DNA of 48,934 nucleotides, taken from Prevotella sp. Its GTDB lineage: Bacteria; Bacteroidota; Bacteroidia; Bacteroidales; Bacteroidaceae. The translations under genes and the position numbers were made by a program. The notes beneath the pieces are model-generated. The model saw nothing but the letters and a program-made list of their open reading frames with translations, was not told where the DNA came from and did not search any database. Every line of letters begins with the position of its first letter. Position 1 is the first letter of the stretch. Below are positions 1 to 8,832 of the stretch, piece by piece. Location of the stretch: assembly GCA_017960525.1 (NCBI GenBank), contig JAGCZA010000009.1:1-48934 (forward strand), given 5' to 3'.

Positions 1-2
1 CA

Positions 3-140
3 GCCCTGGCAACTATGGTACGCATACTACAGATGGAATACCTCAACATGAATGATTTCTTCAATATGCCAGATGCAGACATGAAAAGGATGATTGAAGA
101 TGCTGCGGAACCACCTCCTGACAATGCGGAAATCGAATGA
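3..140 (+). CDS. C-terminal fragment of an unidentified protein
   Basis: An open frame enters from the left edge and stops with TGA at 138-140, giving the last 45 residues of a longer protein. The tail is rich in Met, Asp and Glu (it includes NMNDFFNMPDADMKRMIED) and ends in a Pro/Asp/Glu-rich stretch, so it looks like a hydrophilic C-terminus. No domain can be recognised from so little sequence. The long gap that follows separates it from the ribosomal protein genes. Codon use looks ordinary, and it could also be a chance open frame. Confidence 0.45.
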   Translation, partial: ALATMVRILQMEYLNMNDFFNMPDADMKRMIEDAAEPPPDNAEIE

Positions 141-268
141 GGGGGCTTGTCGTAAACACAAAACATCCAAAATACTGTGTTACAGTAAGTTGGAATGGGG
201 GTTGTTGTGTTTAGCGGACAGTAATAAAATCAATTACAACTTTTTGGGGTTGGCCTAAGATAACCAAA

Positions 269-309
269 AATTTGGTTCGTCCAAACTCACAGTTTGGTTC
301 GTCCAAACT
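269..309 (+). repeat. 19-bp palindrome array, cluster A (2 copies, 22-bp period)
   Basis: Copies lie at 269-287 (first residues AATTTGG) and 291-309 (AGTTTGGTTCGTCCAAACT, exact consensus), separated by CAC. Arms AGTTTGG and CCAAACT flank a TTCGT loop. The array sits about 140 bp upstream of the rpmB -7 box. Sister arrays are at 22068, 33381 and 45474. Confidence 0.9.
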
Positions 310-451
310 TTTAGCCCGCTCCACCTTGTTTTCCGATAGGGTTTCAGACAGAAACACTTCCTGAACCACTTGCAGGTGGCAAGGAGCGTTAAAAATAATT
401 AAGAATTACATTAATTCGACGAGAGCGAAACGTTATTAGCAAAAAAAATCG

Positions 452-459
452 TACCTTTG
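452..459 (+). promoter_or_regulatory. Bacteroidota -7 box for rpmB-rpmG-bL38
   Basis: TACCTTTG followed by CACC matches the TAnnTTTG primary sigma consensus of Bacteroidota. It lies 53 bp before the rpmB start, with an A-rich untranslated leader. A clear -33 TTTG element is not obvious. Confidence 0.75.
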
Positions 460-512
460 CACCCTGTTTGGAGTAAGTATCAAAAAAAACATCAAAATTA
501 AAGTAGATAGCA

Positions 513-776
513 ATGTCTAAAGTTTGTCAAATCACAGGAAAGAAGGCACAGATAGGTAACAACGTGTCTCACTCGAAGCACCGCACAAAGCGCAGCTTCG
601 ACGTCAACCTGTTCAGCAAGAAATTCTTCTATGTAGAAGAGGACTGCTGGATTCAATTGAAGATTAGCGCCGCCGGCCTCCGTTTAATCAACAAGGTGGG
701 CCTCGACGCCGCCCTGAAGCAGGCTGTTGCCAAAGGCTATGTAGACTGGAAGGACATCAAAGTTATAGGAGACTAA
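513..776 (+). CDS. rpmB: Large-subunit ribosomal protein bL28
   Basis: This 87-residue protein has the L28 signature from its first residues ([20 protein letters not shown]) followed by the basic HRTKRSF stretch. L28 binds 23S rRNA near the exit-site region of the large subunit. The length is a little above the 78 residues of E. coli L28 and typical of Bacteroidota. It is the first gene of a three-gene ribosomal operon and is followed after 4 bp by rpmG. No Shine-Dalgarno sequence is visible, as is usual in this phylum; the leader is A-rich. The start is fixed by the promoter at 452-459 and the conserved N-terminus. Confidence 0.97.
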   Translation: MSKVCQITGKKAQIGNNVSHSKHRTKRSFDVNLFSKKFFYVEEDCWIQLKISAAGLRLINKVGLDAALKQAVAKGYVDWKDIKVIGD

Positions 777-780
777 GACC

Positions 781-972
781 ATGGCAAGCAAGAAAGCAAA
801 AGGCAATCGCGTCCAGGTGGTACTGGAGTGCACTGAGATGAAGAGCAGCGGGCTGCCCGGCACAAGCCGCTACATCACGACGAAGAACCGCAAGAACACG
901 TCGGAGCGCTTGGAGCTGAAGAAGTACAACCCCATCCTGAAGAGGGTGACCGTGCACAAGGAAATTAAGTAA
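781..972 (+). CDS. rpmG: Large-subunit ribosomal protein bL33, zinc-free type
   Basis: The product has 63 residues and the L33 pattern ([12 protein letters not shown] near residues 13-24, then [10 protein letters not shown]). L33 is a small 50S protein near the E site. The zinc-binding form of L33 carries two CxxC pairs; here only Cys17 is present, so this is the C-minus (zinc-independent) form. It follows rpmB by 4 bp and precedes the DUF4295/bL38 gene by 27 bp, the order usual in Bacteroidota. Confidence 0.96.
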   Translation: MASKKAKGNRVQVVLECTEMKSSGLPGTSRYITTKNRKNTSERLELKKYNPILKRVTVHKEIK

Positions 973-999
973 GCAATCAAGTATTAATAGTATTATAGT

Positions 1000-1158
1000 A
1001 TGGCAAAGAAAACCGTCGCTACCCTCCACGAAGGCTCTAAGGATGGTCGCGCTTACTCAAAGGTTATCAAGATGGTGCGCAGCCCAAAGACGGGTGCCTA
1101 CATCTTCGACGAGCAGATGGTTCCCAATGAGGCCGTCAAGGACTTCTTCAAGAACTAA
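1000..1158 (+). CDS. DUF4295 protein, probably ribosomal protein bL38
   Basis: A 52-residue basic protein starts MAKKTVATLHEGSKDGRAYS and ends in VKDFFKN. It matches DUF4295, a tiny Bacteroidota-restricted family nearly always encoded behind rpmG. I recall that the Flavobacterium johnsoniae ribosome structure contains an extra large-subunit protein named bL38 that corresponds to this family; I cannot verify that here. A strong terminator (1177-1237) ends the unit. In many Bacteroidota ftsY comes next; here it does not. Identity of the family is secure, and the ribosomal role rests on memory and context. Confidence 0.85.
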   Translation: MAKKTVATLHEGSKDGRAYSKVIKMVRSPKTGAYIFDEQMVPNEAVKDFFKN

Positions 1159-1176
1159 ACACTTTACGAACATAAC

Positions 1177-1237
1177 AGACAATAACCAATAAAACGAAGT
1201 CCGTAAGAGACTGAGGTTTATTGGCTATTGTCTTTTT
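1177..1237 (+). terminator. Rho-independent terminator after the ribosomal operon
   Basis: Two 8-bp stem halves separated by one mismatch (AGACAATA-A-CCAATAAA at 1177-1193 against TTTATTGG-C-TATTGTCT) close a loop of about 20 nt, and five T follow at 1233-1237. It lies 18 bp after the bL38 stop. Confidence 0.85.
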
Positions 1238-1249
1238 ACATTATACGCA

Positions 1250-2146
1250 ATGAGACTGAACACGGGCTACAATCAAGGCGGAGACTACAACCACCTGACG
1301 GTGGACGAGCCGATGCCGCTGCTGGAGTTTCTGCTGAAAAGCTTAGAGCAGAGCCGCTCAAAGGTAAAAGCCACCCTGCAGGGGCGTGGCATCAAGGTGG
1401 ACGGGAAGACCGTCACACAGTTCGACTTTATGCTGCAACCAGGGATGAAGGTTGCCGTGTCGAAGTCGAAGCGCAACCAGTTTGGTTTCAAGAGTCGATA
1501 CGTAAAGATTGTCTACGAGGACCGATGGCTCATTGTGATAGAAAAGCAGGCTGGCATCCTCTCGATGGCGGGCGGTCACTCGTCGCTCAACGTGAAGACA
1601 GTGCTCGACAGCTATTTCCGCCAGTCGCGCCAAAAGTGTACAGCCCACGTGGTGCACCGCCTCGACCGCGACACCAGCGGCCTGATGGTCTACGCAAAGG
1701 ACATGGACACGGAGCAAATGCTGGAGCACGCTTGGCACCAGCTGGTCTACGACCGCCGCTACGTGGCCGTGGTGAGTGGCGAGATGGAGCAGGATGAGGG
1801 TACGCTGCAAAGTTGGCTGAAGGACAACAAGGCCTACATCACCTACTCGTCGCCCGTGGACAACGGCGGCAAATTGGCCATCACCCACTACCACGTGCTG
1901 GACCGCACCACAGAGCACTCGCTGGTGGAGTACCGACTTGAGACTGGACGCAAGAACCAGATTCGCGTCCACTCTGCCGACTTGGGGCATCCAGTCTGCG
2001 GCGACACAAAATACGGCAATGGCGACGACCCGTTGCACCGCCTCTGCCTGCATGCCTGGCTGCTCTGCTTCACCCATCCCGTCACGGGAGAGCGTATGGA
2101 GTTTGAGACACCCATCCCCGTGGCGTTCCGTCGTATGTTCAAATAA
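1250..2146 (+). CDS. RluA-family RNA pseudouridine synthase
   Basis: This 298-residue enzyme would isomerise specific uridines in rRNA or tRNA to pseudouridine. An S4-like RNA-binding segment lies at about residues 24-70. The catalytic domain follows, with the family motif HRLDRDTSGLMVYAK at 136-150, in which Asp139 is the expected catalytic aspartate. Further down RKNQIRVH is the conserved arginine-containing motif of RluA-type enzymes. RluA, RluC and RluD relatives cannot be separated by eye, so the target is unknown. The gene starts 13 bp after the upstream terminator; I see no separate -7 box, so it may depend on read-through or a weak promoter. Confidence 0.92.
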   Translation: MRLNTGYNQGGDYNHLTVDEPMPLLEFLLKSLEQSRSKVKATLQGRGIKVDGKTVTQFDFMLQPGMKVAVSKSKRNQFGFKSRYVKIVYEDRWLIVIEKQAGILSMAGGHSSLNVKTVLDSYFRQSRQKCTAHVVHRLDRDTSGLMVYAKDMDTEQMLEHAWHQLVYDRRYVAVVSGEMEQDEGTLQSWLKDNKAYITYSSPVDNGGKLAITHYHVLDRTTEHSLVEYRLETGRKNQIRVHSADLGHPVCGDTKYGNGDDPLHRLCLHAWLLCFTHPVTGERMEFETPIPVAFRRMFK

Positions 2147-2158
2147 AATACAAGAATT

Positions 2159-5100
2159 ATGGACAACTGGATGCTTTATGTCATGGCTTTGGTCGCTATT
2201 GTCGTGGTTTTCTACGTTGTGAAGAAGGTGACCAGTTGCATCGTGAAGGCCATTATACTGATTATATTGGTAGCAGTACTGGCCTGCCTGCCTTTGATTA
2301 TGCGCGGCCAGCAAATCATATCGCTGGCAGGCCCGTGGGAGTTTTCCACTCGTGATGTGTTTCCGCCACTTAGTTCCAGCCAACAGGCCGCATCTGCCGC
2401 CAACACCGATTACCTGATGCTGCCCGGCTCGATGCTGACCAACGACAAGGGCAATCCCGTGAGCATCCATACAAAATGGACAGGTTCGCTCTACGACTCC
2501 AGTTTCTACTTTAATCCCTATATGGAGAAATACCGCGTAGAGAGCCAGATGAAGTTCCCTTTCTTCCTCACCCCCAACCGCCATTACGTCGGCGCGGCTT
2601 GGTACAGTCGAAGCGTCTATGTGCCAAAGACCTGGAGCGACCACCGTATCATGCTCTTTCTGGAAAGGCCACATATAGAGACCACCGTCTACGTGAACGG
2701 GCGTGAGGTGGGACACCAAATGAGCCTGTCAACGCCCCACGTCTACGACGTGACCAAACAGATAAAGTTGGGGCGTCGCAACGACATTGCCATCCGTGTC
2801 TACAACGGCATCGAGAACGTCTGCGTAGGCCAGGACTCCCATTCCGTGACCGACCAGACTCAGGGCAACTGGAACGGCATTGCCGGTCGCATAGAACTGC
2901 AGGCAAGGCCCCGCCACGTGAACATCCGACAGGTGCGCGTCTACCCCAATGTAGCAGAGCGAAAGGCTCACGTGGTGGTGGACTTGGAGAATCACGCCAA
3001 CTTCTTGATGGGCAACGTTCACGTGATGCAGATGAAAGAGTACGGCCTCACCTACGATGTAGCTATCGAAGGGGAAACCGTATCGAAACCCATTTACACA
3101 GGCGGATGGAAGGAACTGGACGGACGCAAGAAAATAGAGTTCGACATCCCCATGAACCAAGAGATGCTGCCCTGGGAGGAATTTATGCCCATGGTCTACC
3201 GTCTCACGGTTTTTGCCGGCGAGGACAGTTATGAAACCACCTTCGGTTTCCGCGACATCAGCATAGAAGGCCGCCAGATGATGATTAACGGACATCCGTT
3301 GTTCATCCGGGGTACTGTGGAGAACTGCTGCTTCCCCCTGACGGGCTACCCCCCGACCGATGTGGACGAGTGGCTGCGTATCTTTAAGAAATGTAAGGCT
3401 TACGGACTGAATATGGTGCGCTTTCACAGCTACTGCCCACCAGAAGCCGCCTTCCAGGCTGCCGACCGCGTGGGCATCTACCTGCAGCCGGAAGGCCCGT
3501 CGTGGCCCAACCACGGCGTGAGGCTGCGTCGGGGCATGGCTATCGATAAGTATCTGCTTGATGAGTCGAAGCGCATCATCGACACCTACGGCAACCATCC
3601 CTCCTTCGTGATGATGGCGGCAGGCAACGAGCCTGCTGGCGACTGGGTGAACTACTGCAACGACTGGGTGAAGCAGATGCATCAATATGACTCGACCAAG
3701 GTCTACTGCGGCGCTTCCGTAGGCGGCGGATGGGCCTGGGACGACGGTTCGGAGTATCACGTGAAAGGCGGTGCCCGAGGTCTTGACTGGGATCGTCACG
3801 CCCCCTCTTCCGACGACGACTACTACGCTCAAATAGAACGCCCGCGCAACTACAAGGGGGAGCAGCCTAACCAGTCGCCTATCATCGCCCACGAGCAGGG
3901 ACAATGGTGTGCTTTCCCAGACCTTAAAGAGACATCGCAATATACTGGCGTCTACAAGGCTGGCAATTTCGACATCTTTGCCGACCTATTAGCCCGTGGC
4001 GGTATGGCTGCTCAGGCCGAGAAGTTCCTAATGGCCAGCGGAAGGCTACAGACGCTCTGCTACAAGTACGAGATAGAGCGCAACCTGCGAACTCCCGACT
4101 ATGCGGGGTTCCAGTTGTTGGGCCTGAACGACTACAGCGGGCAGGGCAGCGCCATCGTGGGGCCACTCAACGTTTTCTGGAAGGAGAAAGGCTATGTGGA
4201 TGCCGACACATGGAAGCAGTTCTGCTCCTCGCTTGTGCCACTGGCCCGTTTCCCCAAGTTCGTCTATACCAACCGTGACACCCTGCGCGTACCCGTCGAA
4301 ATCTACAACGCTCTTTATCGTACTATTTCCAATGTGCGCACATCCTATTATATTACTGACGACAGCCTGAATGTTTTCACTGGCGGACTGCTGTCCCAAA
4401 GTACCGTTCCCATTGGAAAGAACAACAAGACTGACACAGTGGTTTTCCCGCTTGACACCATCACCAAGCCAACGAAGCTGACGCTCACCGTAAGGGTTTC
4501 CAACAAGATAGAAAACAAATGGGACTTCTGGGTGTACCCGTCGGAACTTCCGGCAGACACCATCCAGGGGAGTGACCACATTCTCATTGCCGACTCACTC
4601 ACGGCAGAAGCCATTGACGTGCTGAAAAAGGGCGGCAAAGTGCTGCTTACTGCAGCCGGACGGGTGAAGCTGGGCAGCGACGTGAAGCAGACCTATCTGC
4701 CCGTGTTCTGGAACACATCGTGGTTCAAGATGCGCCCACCCCACACTACTGGAGCATACATCGACACGTCGCACCCCCTCTTCGCCCACGGATTCCCCAC
4801 TGACGACTGGGCAAACCTGAACTGGTGGGAACTGCTGAACAAGGCACAGGTAATGAATCTGATGGAACTGCCCGCCGACTATCAGCCGCCTATCCAGCCC
4901 ATCGACACGTGGCACGTCAGCCGCAAACTGGGTATGCTCATCGAGGCCCAAGTGCTGAAAGGCAAACTGCTGATGACCACAATGGACATCAGCAGCCGTT
5001 TGGACGAGCGCATCGTGGCGCGGCAAATGCGCAGTGCCATTATCAGTTATATGCAAAGCGGGGACTTCCAGCCAACTATTAAACTTACGCCGGAGGTGGT

Positions 5101-5188
5101 GCGCGACTTCTACCACAAGCAGGCACCGCCCGTGAATATGTTCACCAACGAATCGCCCGACGAACTGAAGCCAGCGCTCAAGGGATAA
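2159..5188 (+). CDS. Glycoside hydrolase family 2-like enzyme with an unusual membrane N-terminus
   Basis: The 1009-residue protein has the GH2 layout: a jelly-roll sugar-binding domain (about 55-250), an immunoglobulin-like domain (about 255-365) and a TIM barrel (about 370-690), then extra C-terminal domains. The predicted acid/base is Glu491 in AAGNEP and a likely nucleophile is Glu579 in IAHEQGQW. It should cleave a beta-linked sugar from polysaccharide or glycan; the substrate cannot be told, and no SusC/SusD pair is nearby. The first 48 residues form two hydrophobic segments separated by KK, with LAC resembling a lipobox, before the mature-looking IISLAGPWEF. An in-frame ATG at 2300 could be an alternative start. 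The 3' end overlaps the convergent queA by 11 bp. Confidence 0.85.
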   Translation: MDNWMLYVMALVAIVVVFYVVKKVTSCIVKAIILIILVAVLACLPLIMRGQQIISLAGPWEFSTRDVFPPLSSSQQAASAANTDYLMLPGSMLTNDKGNPVSIHTKWTGSLYDSSFYFNPYMEKYRVESQMKFPFFLTPNRHYVGAAWYSRSVYVPKTWSDHRIMLFLERPHIETTVYVNGREVGHQMSLSTPHVYDVTKQIKLGRRNDIAIRVYNGIENVCVGQDSHSVTDQTQGNWNGIAGRIELQARPRHVNIRQVRVYPNVAERKAHVVVDLENHANFLMGNVHVMQMKEYGLTYDVAIEGETVSKPIYTGGWKELDGRKKIEFDIPMNQEMLPWEEFMPMVYRLTVFAGEDSYETTFGFRDISIEGRQMMINGHPLFIRGTVENCCFPLTGYPPTDVDEWLRIFKKCKAYGLNMVRFHSYCPPEAAFQAADRVGIYLQPEGPSWPNHGVRLRRGMAIDKYLLDESKRIIDTYGNHPSFVMMAAGNEPAGDWVNYCNDWVKQMHQYDSTKVYCGASVGGGWAWDDGSEYHVKGGARGLDWDRHAPSSDDDYYAQIERPRNYKGEQPNQSPIIAHEQGQWCAFPDLKETSQYTGVYKAGNFDIFADLLARGGMAAQAEKFLMASGRLQTLCYKYEIERNLRTPDYAGFQLLGLNDYSGQGSAIVGPLNVFWKEKGYVDADTWKQFCSSLVPLARFPKFVYTNRDTLRVPVEIYNALYRTISNVRTSYYITDDSLNVFTGGLLSQSTVPIGKNNKTDTVVFPLDTITKPTKLTLTVRVSNKIENKWDFWVYPSELPADTIQGSDHILIADSLTAEAIDVLKKGGKVLLTAAGRVKLGSDVKQTYLPVFWNTSWFKMRPPHTTGAYIDTSHPLFAHGFPTDDWANLNWWELLNKAQVMNLMELPADYQPPIQPIDTWHVSRKLGMLIEAQVLKGKLLMTTMDISSRLDERIVARQMRSAIISYMQSGDFQPTIKLTPEVVRDFYHKQAPPVNMFTNESPDELKPALKG

Positions 5189-6404
5189 GCAGCGAACTGT
5201 CGCCGTAACTCAGGAAGCGGAAATCGTGACTGAGCGCATAGTCGTAGATGGTGCGCCAATCACCGTGGACGAAGGCACTGACCAGCAAGAGCAGCGTGGA
5301 CTGCGGCTGGTGGAAATTGGTGACGAGTATGCGTACAATCTTGTAGTCATAACCTGGAGCAATGATGATTTGCGTACTGCCGTGGAAGACATCCATCTGG
5401 TTGCGGTCGAGCCACGACAGGATGTTGCCAATGGCCTGCTCCACGGGAATGTCGGCTGTCTGTGAATACGGCTCCCATTGGTCTATATGCAATTGTTCCA
5501 TCTGGCTGTCTGGGGCTGACTGCAGGCGCAGACCAACGTAGTAGAGGCTTTCCAAGGTGCGCACGCTGGTGGTGCCCACGGCAATGGCCTGACAATTGTG
5601 GCGCAACAGTTTCTCCAGCATCTGCCGACTGACAGCGAAATACTCCGTATGCATTTCGTGGGCACCAATCTCCTCACTCTTGACTGGCTTGAATGTTCCA
5701 GCCCCTACGTGGAGGGTCAGTTCCTCGCGGTCGATGCCTTTCTGGTCGATAGCGGCAAGCACGTCGGGAGTGAAATGCAGTCCCGCCGTTGGAGCCGCCA
5801 CACTTCCCTTAATCTTTGAATAGACCGTCTGATAGGTCTGCTTGTCGCTCTCCTCACTCTTACGGTTCAGGTAGGGCGGAATGGGCAGTTCGCCGATGGC
5901 GTCAATCACCTCGGCGAATGAGGGAAGAAGGCCAGGCGAAGCCGATTCCCACTCAAAGTCAATGCGATAACTGGTGCCGTGCTGCGGCCCGCGCACAGCC
6001 CGGATTATAAATTGTGAATCGCCGATTGCGAATTGGCCACAGAGCGTTCCCTCCTTCCATTTCTTCAGGTTCCCCACCAGGCAGAACCAGGAGCAACGGC
6101 CCCGCGCCTGAAACATCTGCTCATAGTCGGCAGGCACGGCGGGTTCCAGCAGGAAGATTTCAATCAGCGCCCCCGTCTCCTTGCGGAAGTGTAGGCGGGC
6201 CTGGATGACGCGGGTGTTATTGAAAACCATCAGCGCCCCTGTTGGCAGATAGTCGGGCAAATGGCAAAAGCAGTCTTCCCCCACCCTGCCCTGATTGTAG
6301 ACCAGCAGTTTCGACTGGTCGCGCCGAGCCAATGGGAACTTTGCTATCCGCTCGTCGGGCAACTCATAGTTGTAGTCACTTATCCGTATGTGTTGAGTAT
6401 CCAT
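5178..6404 (-). CDS. queA: S-adenosylmethionine:tRNA ribosyltransferase-isomerase
   Basis: The product (408 residues) transfers and isomerises the ribosyl group of SAM onto 7-aminomethyl-7-deazaguanine in tRNA, giving epoxyqueuosine at the wobble position. Diagnostic stretches are YELPDERIAKFPLARRD near residue 13, MVFNNTRVIQARL near 60, AAPTAGLHFTPDVL near 210, the VGAGTFKPV motif, and VTNFHQPQSTLLLLVSAF near the C-terminus. It is longer than the roughly 350 residues of E. coli QueA, mainly through an insertion around residues 100-170, which is common in Bacteroidota. It follows the small membrane protein gene by 10 bp and is probably cotranscribed with it. Confidence 0.97.
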   Translation of the reverse strand: MDTQHIRISDYNYELPDERIAKFPLARRDQSKLLVYNQGRVGEDCFCHLPDYLPTGALMVFNNTRVIQARLHFRKETGALIEIFLLEPAVPADYEQMFQARGRCSWFCLVGNLKKWKEGTLCGQFAIGDSQFIIRAVRGPQHGTSYRIDFEWESASPGLLPSFAEVIDAIGELPIPPYLNRKSEESDKQTYQTVYSKIKGSVAAPTAGLHFTPDVLAAIDQKGIDREELTLHVGAGTFKPVKSEEIGAHEMHTEYFAVSRQMLEKLLRHNCQAIAVGTTSVRTLESLYYVGLRLQSAPDSQMEQLHIDQWEPYSQTADIPVEQAIGNILSWLDRNQMDVFHGSTQIIIAPGYDYKIVRILVTNFHQPQSTLLLLVSAFVHGDWRTIYDYALSHDFRFLSYGDSSLLIP

Positions 6405-6414
6405 TGCTTTACTG

Positions 6415-6588
6415 TTAATAACGGCTGTCGCGCTTCAAGCCCCACACATAGACCACTATGCCGATAACAATAAGGCAGAGGGGAATGGTGAGCAATTCGT
6501 TCACCATTGTGAAATGGAGCAGATGCTGCACCACAAGCAGCAGCACTCCAACCAGCATGAGACTTATTCCTATATATTTACGTACCAT
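6415..6588 (-). CDS. Small two-helix membrane protein of unknown function
   Basis: This 57-residue protein begins MVRKYIGISLMLVGVLLLVV and ends LKRDSRY. Two hydrophobic helices (about residues 5-20 and 34-50) are joined by a short polar loop, with positive charge at both ends. Such tiny proteins are common in Bacteroidota and are often left unannotated. It lies 10 bp upstream of queA on the same strand. I do not recognise a characterised family. Length, charge pattern and tight linkage support a real gene. Confidence 0.6.
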   Translation of the reverse strand: MVRKYIGISLMLVGVLLLVVQHLLHFTMVNELLTIPLCLIVIGIVVYVWGLKRDSRY

Positions 6589-6665
6589 TTCTGATGGTGT
6601 CTGGAAAACAAAAAAGAGAAATCTGCTTCAGCAAATCCCCTTCACCAGACAATTCTTAAAACTTG

Positions 6666-6738
6666 AGCGGAATACGGGACTCGAACCCGCGACCCTCGGC
6701 TTGGGAAGCCAATGCTCTACCAACTGAGCTAATTCCGC
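6666..6738 (-). tRNA. tRNA-Gly (anticodon CCC)
   Basis: Read on the minus strand, the acceptor arms GCGGAAT and ATTCCGC pair perfectly, the T arm holds GGTTCGAGTCC, and the anticodon stem TTGGC/GCCGA encloses TTCCCAA, so the anticodon is CCC. The discriminator is U, as in E. coli glycine tRNAs. CCA is not encoded. It lies 42 bp downstream of tRNA-Thr. Confidence 0.96.
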
Positions 6739-6780
6739 CTTTTAGAAATAAAGGAAGAACCCTATTGCTCTTCCCTTTTG

Positions 6781-6853
<73 letters not shown>

Positions 6854-6864
6854 TTAAGCGGGTG

Positions 6865-6872
6865 CAAAGGTA
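6865..6872 (-). promoter_or_regulatory. -7 box for the tRNA-Thr/tRNA-Gly unit
   Basis: On the minus strand the sequence is TACCTTTGCACC, 12 bp before the 5' end of tRNA-Thr. This is a full match to the extended TAnnTTTGCA motif seen throughout the window. Confidence 0.75.
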
Positions 6873-6945
6873 CAGATATTTTTCTTTACGCACAAATTTT
6901 GCATCCACTTTTTTCCTCTTACGGAATATTTTTTACTTTTTTTTA

Positions 6946-8790
6946 CTACTCCACCGTCACCGATTTTGCCAGGTTCCTGGGCTGGTCTACGTTTTTGCCT
7001 TTGCAGACAGCGACGTGGTAGGCAAGCAGTTGCAGGGGGATAGTGGCCACGAGCGGTTCAAGACATTCCATCACCTCCGGCAGTTCGATGACCTCGTCGG
7101 CAATCTTTGCGATGGTGTCGTCGCCTTGTGTCACAAGGGCGATGACGCGGCCTTGGCGGGCCTTGATTTCCTGAATGTTCGAGAGCACCTTCTCGTACAT
7201 GGCGTTATGGGTGGCGATGACCACCACGGGCATATCGCTGTCGATAAGGGCAATGGGGCCGTGCTTCATTTCGGCAGCGGGATAGCCCTCGGCGTGGATG
7301 TAACTGATTTCCTTCAGTTTCAGCGCGCCCTCAAGTGCCACAGGATAACTGAAACCACGACCCAGATAGAGGAAGTTGTGGGCGTAGGTGAACGTGCGGG
7401 CCAGGTCGGCCACCTTCTCGTTGGTCTTCAGCACCTCCTCAATCTTGGCGGGAATCTCGCTCAGACCCTTCACGATTCTCAGGTATTCGTTGCGGTCGAT
7501 GGTGCCCTTGGCCTCGCCCATCGCCAACGCAATCATTGTGAGCACCGTCACCTGACCGGTGAAAGCCTTTGTCGAAGCCACACCAATCTCGGGGCCGACG
7601 TGGATGTAGGTTCCCGTGTTGGTGGCTCTGGGGATGCTGGAGCCGATGGCGTTGCAAATGCCGTAGATGAAAGCCCCTTTCTCCTTGGCCAGTTGTACGG
7701 CGGCCAACGTGTCGGCGGTCTCTCCGCTCTGCGAGATGGCGACGACCACATCGTCTTCTCCCACCACAGGATTGCGATAACGGAACTCGGAAGCATACTC
7801 CACCTCAACGGGGATGCGGCAGAGTGTCTCAATGATCTGCTTGCCAATGAGACCTGCGTGCCAACTGGTGCCGCAGGCCACGATGACCACACGCTTGGCA
7901 TTGAGCAACTGCCGACGGTAGTCGATGAGGGCCGAGAGGGTCACGTGGTCGGCCTCCACATTGATGCGTCCGCGCATACAATTGGTCAGACATTCGGGTT
8001 GCTCAAAGATTTCCTTCAGCATAAAGTGCGGATAGCCGCCCTTCTCTATCTGTCCCAGGTCAATGTCGACGGTCTTCACCTCCAGGGCCTGCTCTTCGTT
8101 CAGGATGCTCACCACCTTCAATTCCTCGCCAAGACGCATCACGGCGATGTTGCCATCCTCCAGATAGACCACCTTGTCGGTGTACTCGATGATGGGGCTG
8201 GCATCAGAACCCAGGAAGAACTCGCCGTCGCCGATACCCACCACCAGCGGACTCTGCTTGCGGGCAGCAATAATCTGCGTGGGGTCACGCCTGTCGAGAA
8301 TGGCAATGGCGTATGCGCCAAACACCTGGTGGAGGGCCACCTGAACAGCAGTCAGCAAGTCCAGATTCTTGCGATCCATAACATACTCCACCAACTGCAC
8401 AAGCACCTCGGTGTCGGTATCGCTTTGGAAAGTCACGCCCTTTGCCTGAAGGTTTTTCTTGATGTCGGCATAGTTCTCGATGATGCCATTGTGTATGATG
8501 GCCAGATTCTTCGATGTCGAGTAGTGGGGGTGCGCGTTGCGGCTCGACGGCTCGCCGTGTGTGGCCCATCGTGTATGGGCAATGCCCACCGCACCGCTCA
8601 CGTCTTTGTCGGCGCAATACTCCACCAAGTTGTCCACTTTGCCTTTCGTCTTGTAGACGTTCAGGCTGTCATCGCCATTGATTAGTGCCACGCCTGCGCT
8701 ATCGTAACCTCTGTACTCCAGTCGGCGAAGGCCTTTGATAAGAATGGGAAACGCCTCGCGCTTTCCCAGATAACCTACAATTCCGCACAT
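6946..8790 (-). CDS. glmS: Glutamine--fructose-6-phosphate aminotransferase (isomerizing)
   Basis: The 614-residue enzyme makes glucosamine-6-phosphate from fructose-6-phosphate and glutamine, the first step toward UDP-GlcNAc for peptidoglycan and lipopolysaccharide. Residues 1-220 form the N-terminal-nucleophile glutaminase domain, starting MCGIVGYLG with Cys2 as nucleophile; RRLEYRGYDSAG and HTRWATHGEPS are conserved. Two SIS isomerase domains follow (ACGTSWHAG and SQSGETADT are sugar-phosphate sites), and the C-terminus KSVTVE is the usual one. No glmS ribozyme is visible. The leader is unusually A/C-rich on the sense strand (8791-8832) and is preceded by a long inverted repeat (8833-8888). 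Confidence 0.98.
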   Translation of the reverse strand: MCGIVGYLGKREAFPILIKGLRRLEYRGYDSAGVALINGDDSLNVYKTKGKVDNLVEYCADKDVSGAVGIAHTRWATHGEPSSRNAHPHYSTSKNLAIIHNGIIENYADIKKNLQAKGVTFQSDTDTEVLVQLVEYVMDRKNLDLLTAVQVALHQVFGAYAIAILDRRDPTQIIAARKQSPLVVGIGDGEFFLGSDASPIIEYTDKVVYLEDGNIAVMRLGEELKVVSILNEEQALEVKTVDIDLGQIEKGGYPHFMLKEIFEQPECLTNCMRGRINVEADHVTLSALIDYRRQLLNAKRVVIVACGTSWHAGLIGKQIIETLCRIPVEVEYASEFRYRNPVVGEDDVVVAISQSGETADTLAAVQLAKEKGAFIYGICNAIGSSIPRATNTGTYIHVGPEIGVASTKAFTGQVTVLTMIALAMGEAKGTIDRNEYLRIVKGLSEIPAKIEEVLKTNEKVADLARTFTYAHNFLYLGRGFSYPVALEGALKLKEISYIHAEGYPAAEMKHGPIALIDSDMPVVVIATHNAMYEKVLSNIQEIKARQGRVIALVTQGDDTIAKIADEVIELPEVMECLEPLVATIPLQLLAYHVAVCKGKNVDQPRNLAKSVTVE

Positions 8791-8832
8791 AGTTCTTAGA
8801 TTGTGTTTGTTTGTGTTTGTGTGTATGTGTTT

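Larger units (their letters stand above)
141..512. other. Intergenic region with a repeat pair and the rpmB promoter
   Basis: This 372-bp gap has no convincing gene. It contains two copies of the 19-bp palindrome (269-309) and, nearer rpmB, a Bacteroidota -7 box at 452-459. The stretch 141-268 is AT-rich and I see nothing definite in it. Confidence 0.6.

Noticed and set aside
1358-2719. 453-codon minus-strand open frame across rluA-like and GH2 genes
   Set aside because: It spans two well-supported genes and their junction on the other strand and has no recognisable protein features.
8791-8832. glmS ribozyme in the glmS leader
   Set aside because: The leader is a short A/C-rich stretch without the conserved ribozyme core, and that ribozyme is known mainly from Firmicutes.
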